Positions 6,502 through 7,122 of a stretch of 7,122 nucleotides of DNA are shown piece by piece. The position numbers were made by a program, and so were the translations under genes. The stretch comes from Bacteroidota bacterium (lineage in GTDB: Bacteria > Bacteroidota > Bacteroidia > Chitinophagales > Chitinophagaceae): positions 1-7,122 of the forward strand of contig VBAU01000234.1 of the NCBI GenBank assembly GCA_005883855.1, read 5' to 3'. How positions within the stretch are numbered: position 1 is the first letter of the stretch; each line of letters begins with the position of its first letter. The notes under the pieces are model-generated. The model worked only from the letters and a program-made list of their open reading frames with translations, was not told the origin of the DNA and did not search any database.

Positions 6502-6522
6502 GGTAATTGGCAATTGGCAAAC
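6502..6522. repeat. Short heptamer-repeat run inside the gene remnant
   Basis: Three consecutive 7-bp units, GGTAATT, GGCAATT and GGCAAAC, lie exactly where the remnant gene loses family similarity. They resemble the GTCAATT / GTGAATT units of the element beside ribD. This is possibly a scar of the same kind of element. Confidence 0.45.
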
Positions 6523-6536
6523 TCATTCCTATAATG

Positions 6537-6569
6537 AAAAAGCGACTCAAAGTTTAAGTCGCTTTTTTT
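6537..6569 (+). terminator. Bidirectional rho-independent terminator
   Basis: A perfect 7-bp stem (6541-6547 with 6557-6563, AGCGACT / AGTCGCT) closes a 9-nt loop, with an A run before and seven T (6563-6569) after. It would stop plus-strand transcription from the remnant gene. The A run gives a T run on the minus strand, so it can also end the FKBP transcript, whose stop codon is about 60 nt away. Confidence 0.8.
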
Positions 6570-6601
6570 ATTCAAATTAATTCAAACTCAAGATCTGTAT
6601 T

Positions 6602-6624
6602 GTCAATTGCTTTTGTCGATTGAC
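6602..6624. repeat. Small inverted repeat using the same GTCAATTG word
   Basis: GTCAATTG (6602-6609) and CGATTGAC (6617-6624) are complementary at 7 of 8 positions around a 7-nt loop, directly after the FKBP stop codon. The left arm equals the word found in both large repeat elements. It lacks a T run, so it is a weak terminator candidate at best. Confidence 0.4.
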
Positions 6625-7077
6625 TCAAGGCATGATGATTCGACTGCCTCCCACGATTTCAACCAATTCAATGTCAAAAATGAGATCTTCTCCGGCCAAT
6701 GGGTGATTGGCGTCAAGGATCACCGTGCTATTTTTTATTTCTGAAACTACCACAGGGATGTTTTGTCCCGACTCATTGCTCATCATCAATTGCATTCCTT
6801 GTTCTATTTCCACGTTCTGGGGAAAACGATCCTTGGGAAATTCAATCATCATGTCGTCACTCCGAGCACCATAAGCATCATCAACTGGGATGTTGATTGT
6901 CTTTGTTTGTCCCACTTCCATTCCCGTAACACCGTCGTCGAAACCTTTAATCACAGATCCGCTGCCTATTTCAAATTGAAGTGGTTCACGGCCAGAAGAA
7001 CTGTCGAATGTTTCTCCACTTGTTAACTTACCGTGATAATGAACTTTAACTGTATCACCTTTTTTCGCTTGTTGCAT
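6625..7077 (-). CDS. FKBP-type peptidyl-prolyl cis-trans isomerase, SlyD/FkpB-like
   Basis: This is a cytosolic folding helper that catalyses cis-trans isomerisation of peptide bonds before proline. The 150-residue protein has the split architecture of this subfamily. The FKBP domain is residues 1-70 (KKGDTVKVHYHGKLTSGETFDSS, FEIGSGSVIKGFDDGVTGM, DDAYG) plus 128-142 (DLIFDIELVEI). The inserted chaperone flap (IF domain) is about 73-126, with EFPKDRFP and the DANHPLAGEDL hallmark. There is no His/Cys-rich C-terminal tail, so the nickel-binding function of E. coli SlyD is not expected; length and ending are closer to FkpB (SlpA). It appears monocistronic: it is followed by the bidirectional terminator, and the 45 bp visible upstream shows no clear promoter box. 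Confidence 0.94.
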   Translation of the reverse strand: MQQAKKGDTVKVHYHGKLTSGETFDSSSGREPLQFEIGSGSVIKGFDDGVTGMEVGQTKTINIPVDDAYGARSDDMMIEFPKDRFPQNVEIEQGMQLMMSNESGQNIPVVVSEIKNSTVILDANHPLAGEDLIFDIELVEIVGGSRIIMP

Positions 7078-7122
7078 TTTCAGATTTTTGAATATTAGAA
7101 TTAAGCCAAGTTTCGTTCCACT

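Larger units (their letters stand above)
6365..6580 (+). pseudogene. N-terminal remnant of a Bacteroidetes membrane-protein gene
   Basis: The open frame gives 71 residues. Residues 1-45 (MKKYLIGSIVGGIIIFLWQGLSW, then a polar stretch ending SQENIMS) resemble, from memory, the N-terminus of a longer uncharacterised Bacteroidetes membrane protein in which one helix (about 5-25) is followed by an extracytoplasmic region. Here the similarity stops near residue 46. The next codons are made of 7-bp repeat units (6502-6522), and the last 14 or so residues are encoded by a transcription terminator. An authentic gene would not normally end by reading through its terminator stem. The simplest reading is that the middle and 3' part of the gene were deleted, leaving the start joined to the old 3' end. 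A functional small single-helix membrane protein cannot be excluded. No clear promoter or Shine-Dalgarno is seen. Confidence 0.55.

Noticed and set aside
6365..6580. Small hydrophobic toxin or holin
   Set aside because: There is no antitoxin RNA or partner gene; the sequence fits the truncated start of a larger membrane protein and its end is terminator-encoded.

Overview
This 7.1 kb window looks like an ordinary chromosomal stretch from a member of the Bacteroidota, probably a Cytophagales-type bacterium. The evidence is the gene content (an OmpA-type protein with an N-terminal jelly-roll-like region and a signal peptide ending in SQ, an SPFH protein with the conserved SNNLKAAAENEG and WTEAIKNFAE motifs, a paired exbB-exbD), the near absence of Shine-Dalgarno sequences, and several TAnnTTTG boxes, the -7 promoter element known from Bacteroidetes. 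The assignment is by recognition, without a database search.

Layout from left to right. A partial ribD (riboflavin biosynthesis) runs off the left edge on the minus strand. It is divergent from prmC (release-factor glutamine methyltransferase, plus strand), and the gap between them is filled by a heptamer-repeat element that also carries candidate promoter boxes for both genes. prmC converges with an exbB-exbD pair (minus strand), ending 8 bp from exbD. A minus-strand terminator and a 162-bp gap separate exbB from a tightly packed minus-strand run of pepT (tripeptidase), an OmpA-family cell-envelope protein and an SPFH/band-7 membrane protein. The SPFH gene is broken by a +1 frameshift with an apparent short internal deletion. 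Right of pepT lies a second heptamer-repeat element, then a plus-strand remnant of a small membrane-protein gene that ends inside a bidirectional terminator, and finally a SlyD/FkpB-like FKBP peptidyl-prolyl isomerase on the minus strand.

Functionally this is housekeeping and envelope biology: cofactor synthesis, translation termination, proton-motive-force coupling to the outer membrane, peptide turnover and protein folding. No defence system, transposase, CRISPR array, RNA gene or obvious new multi-gene system is visible. The more interesting signals are non-coding: 7-bp tandem repeats of the GTGAATN / GTCAATN type that recur in three or four intergenic or gene-remnant places, form inverted arms, overlap promoters and start sites, and sit at the break of a decayed gene. 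At protein level, the ExbB-like protein carries a textbook EF-hand loop in its N-terminal segment and lacks the TM3 glutamate of the E. coli protein.
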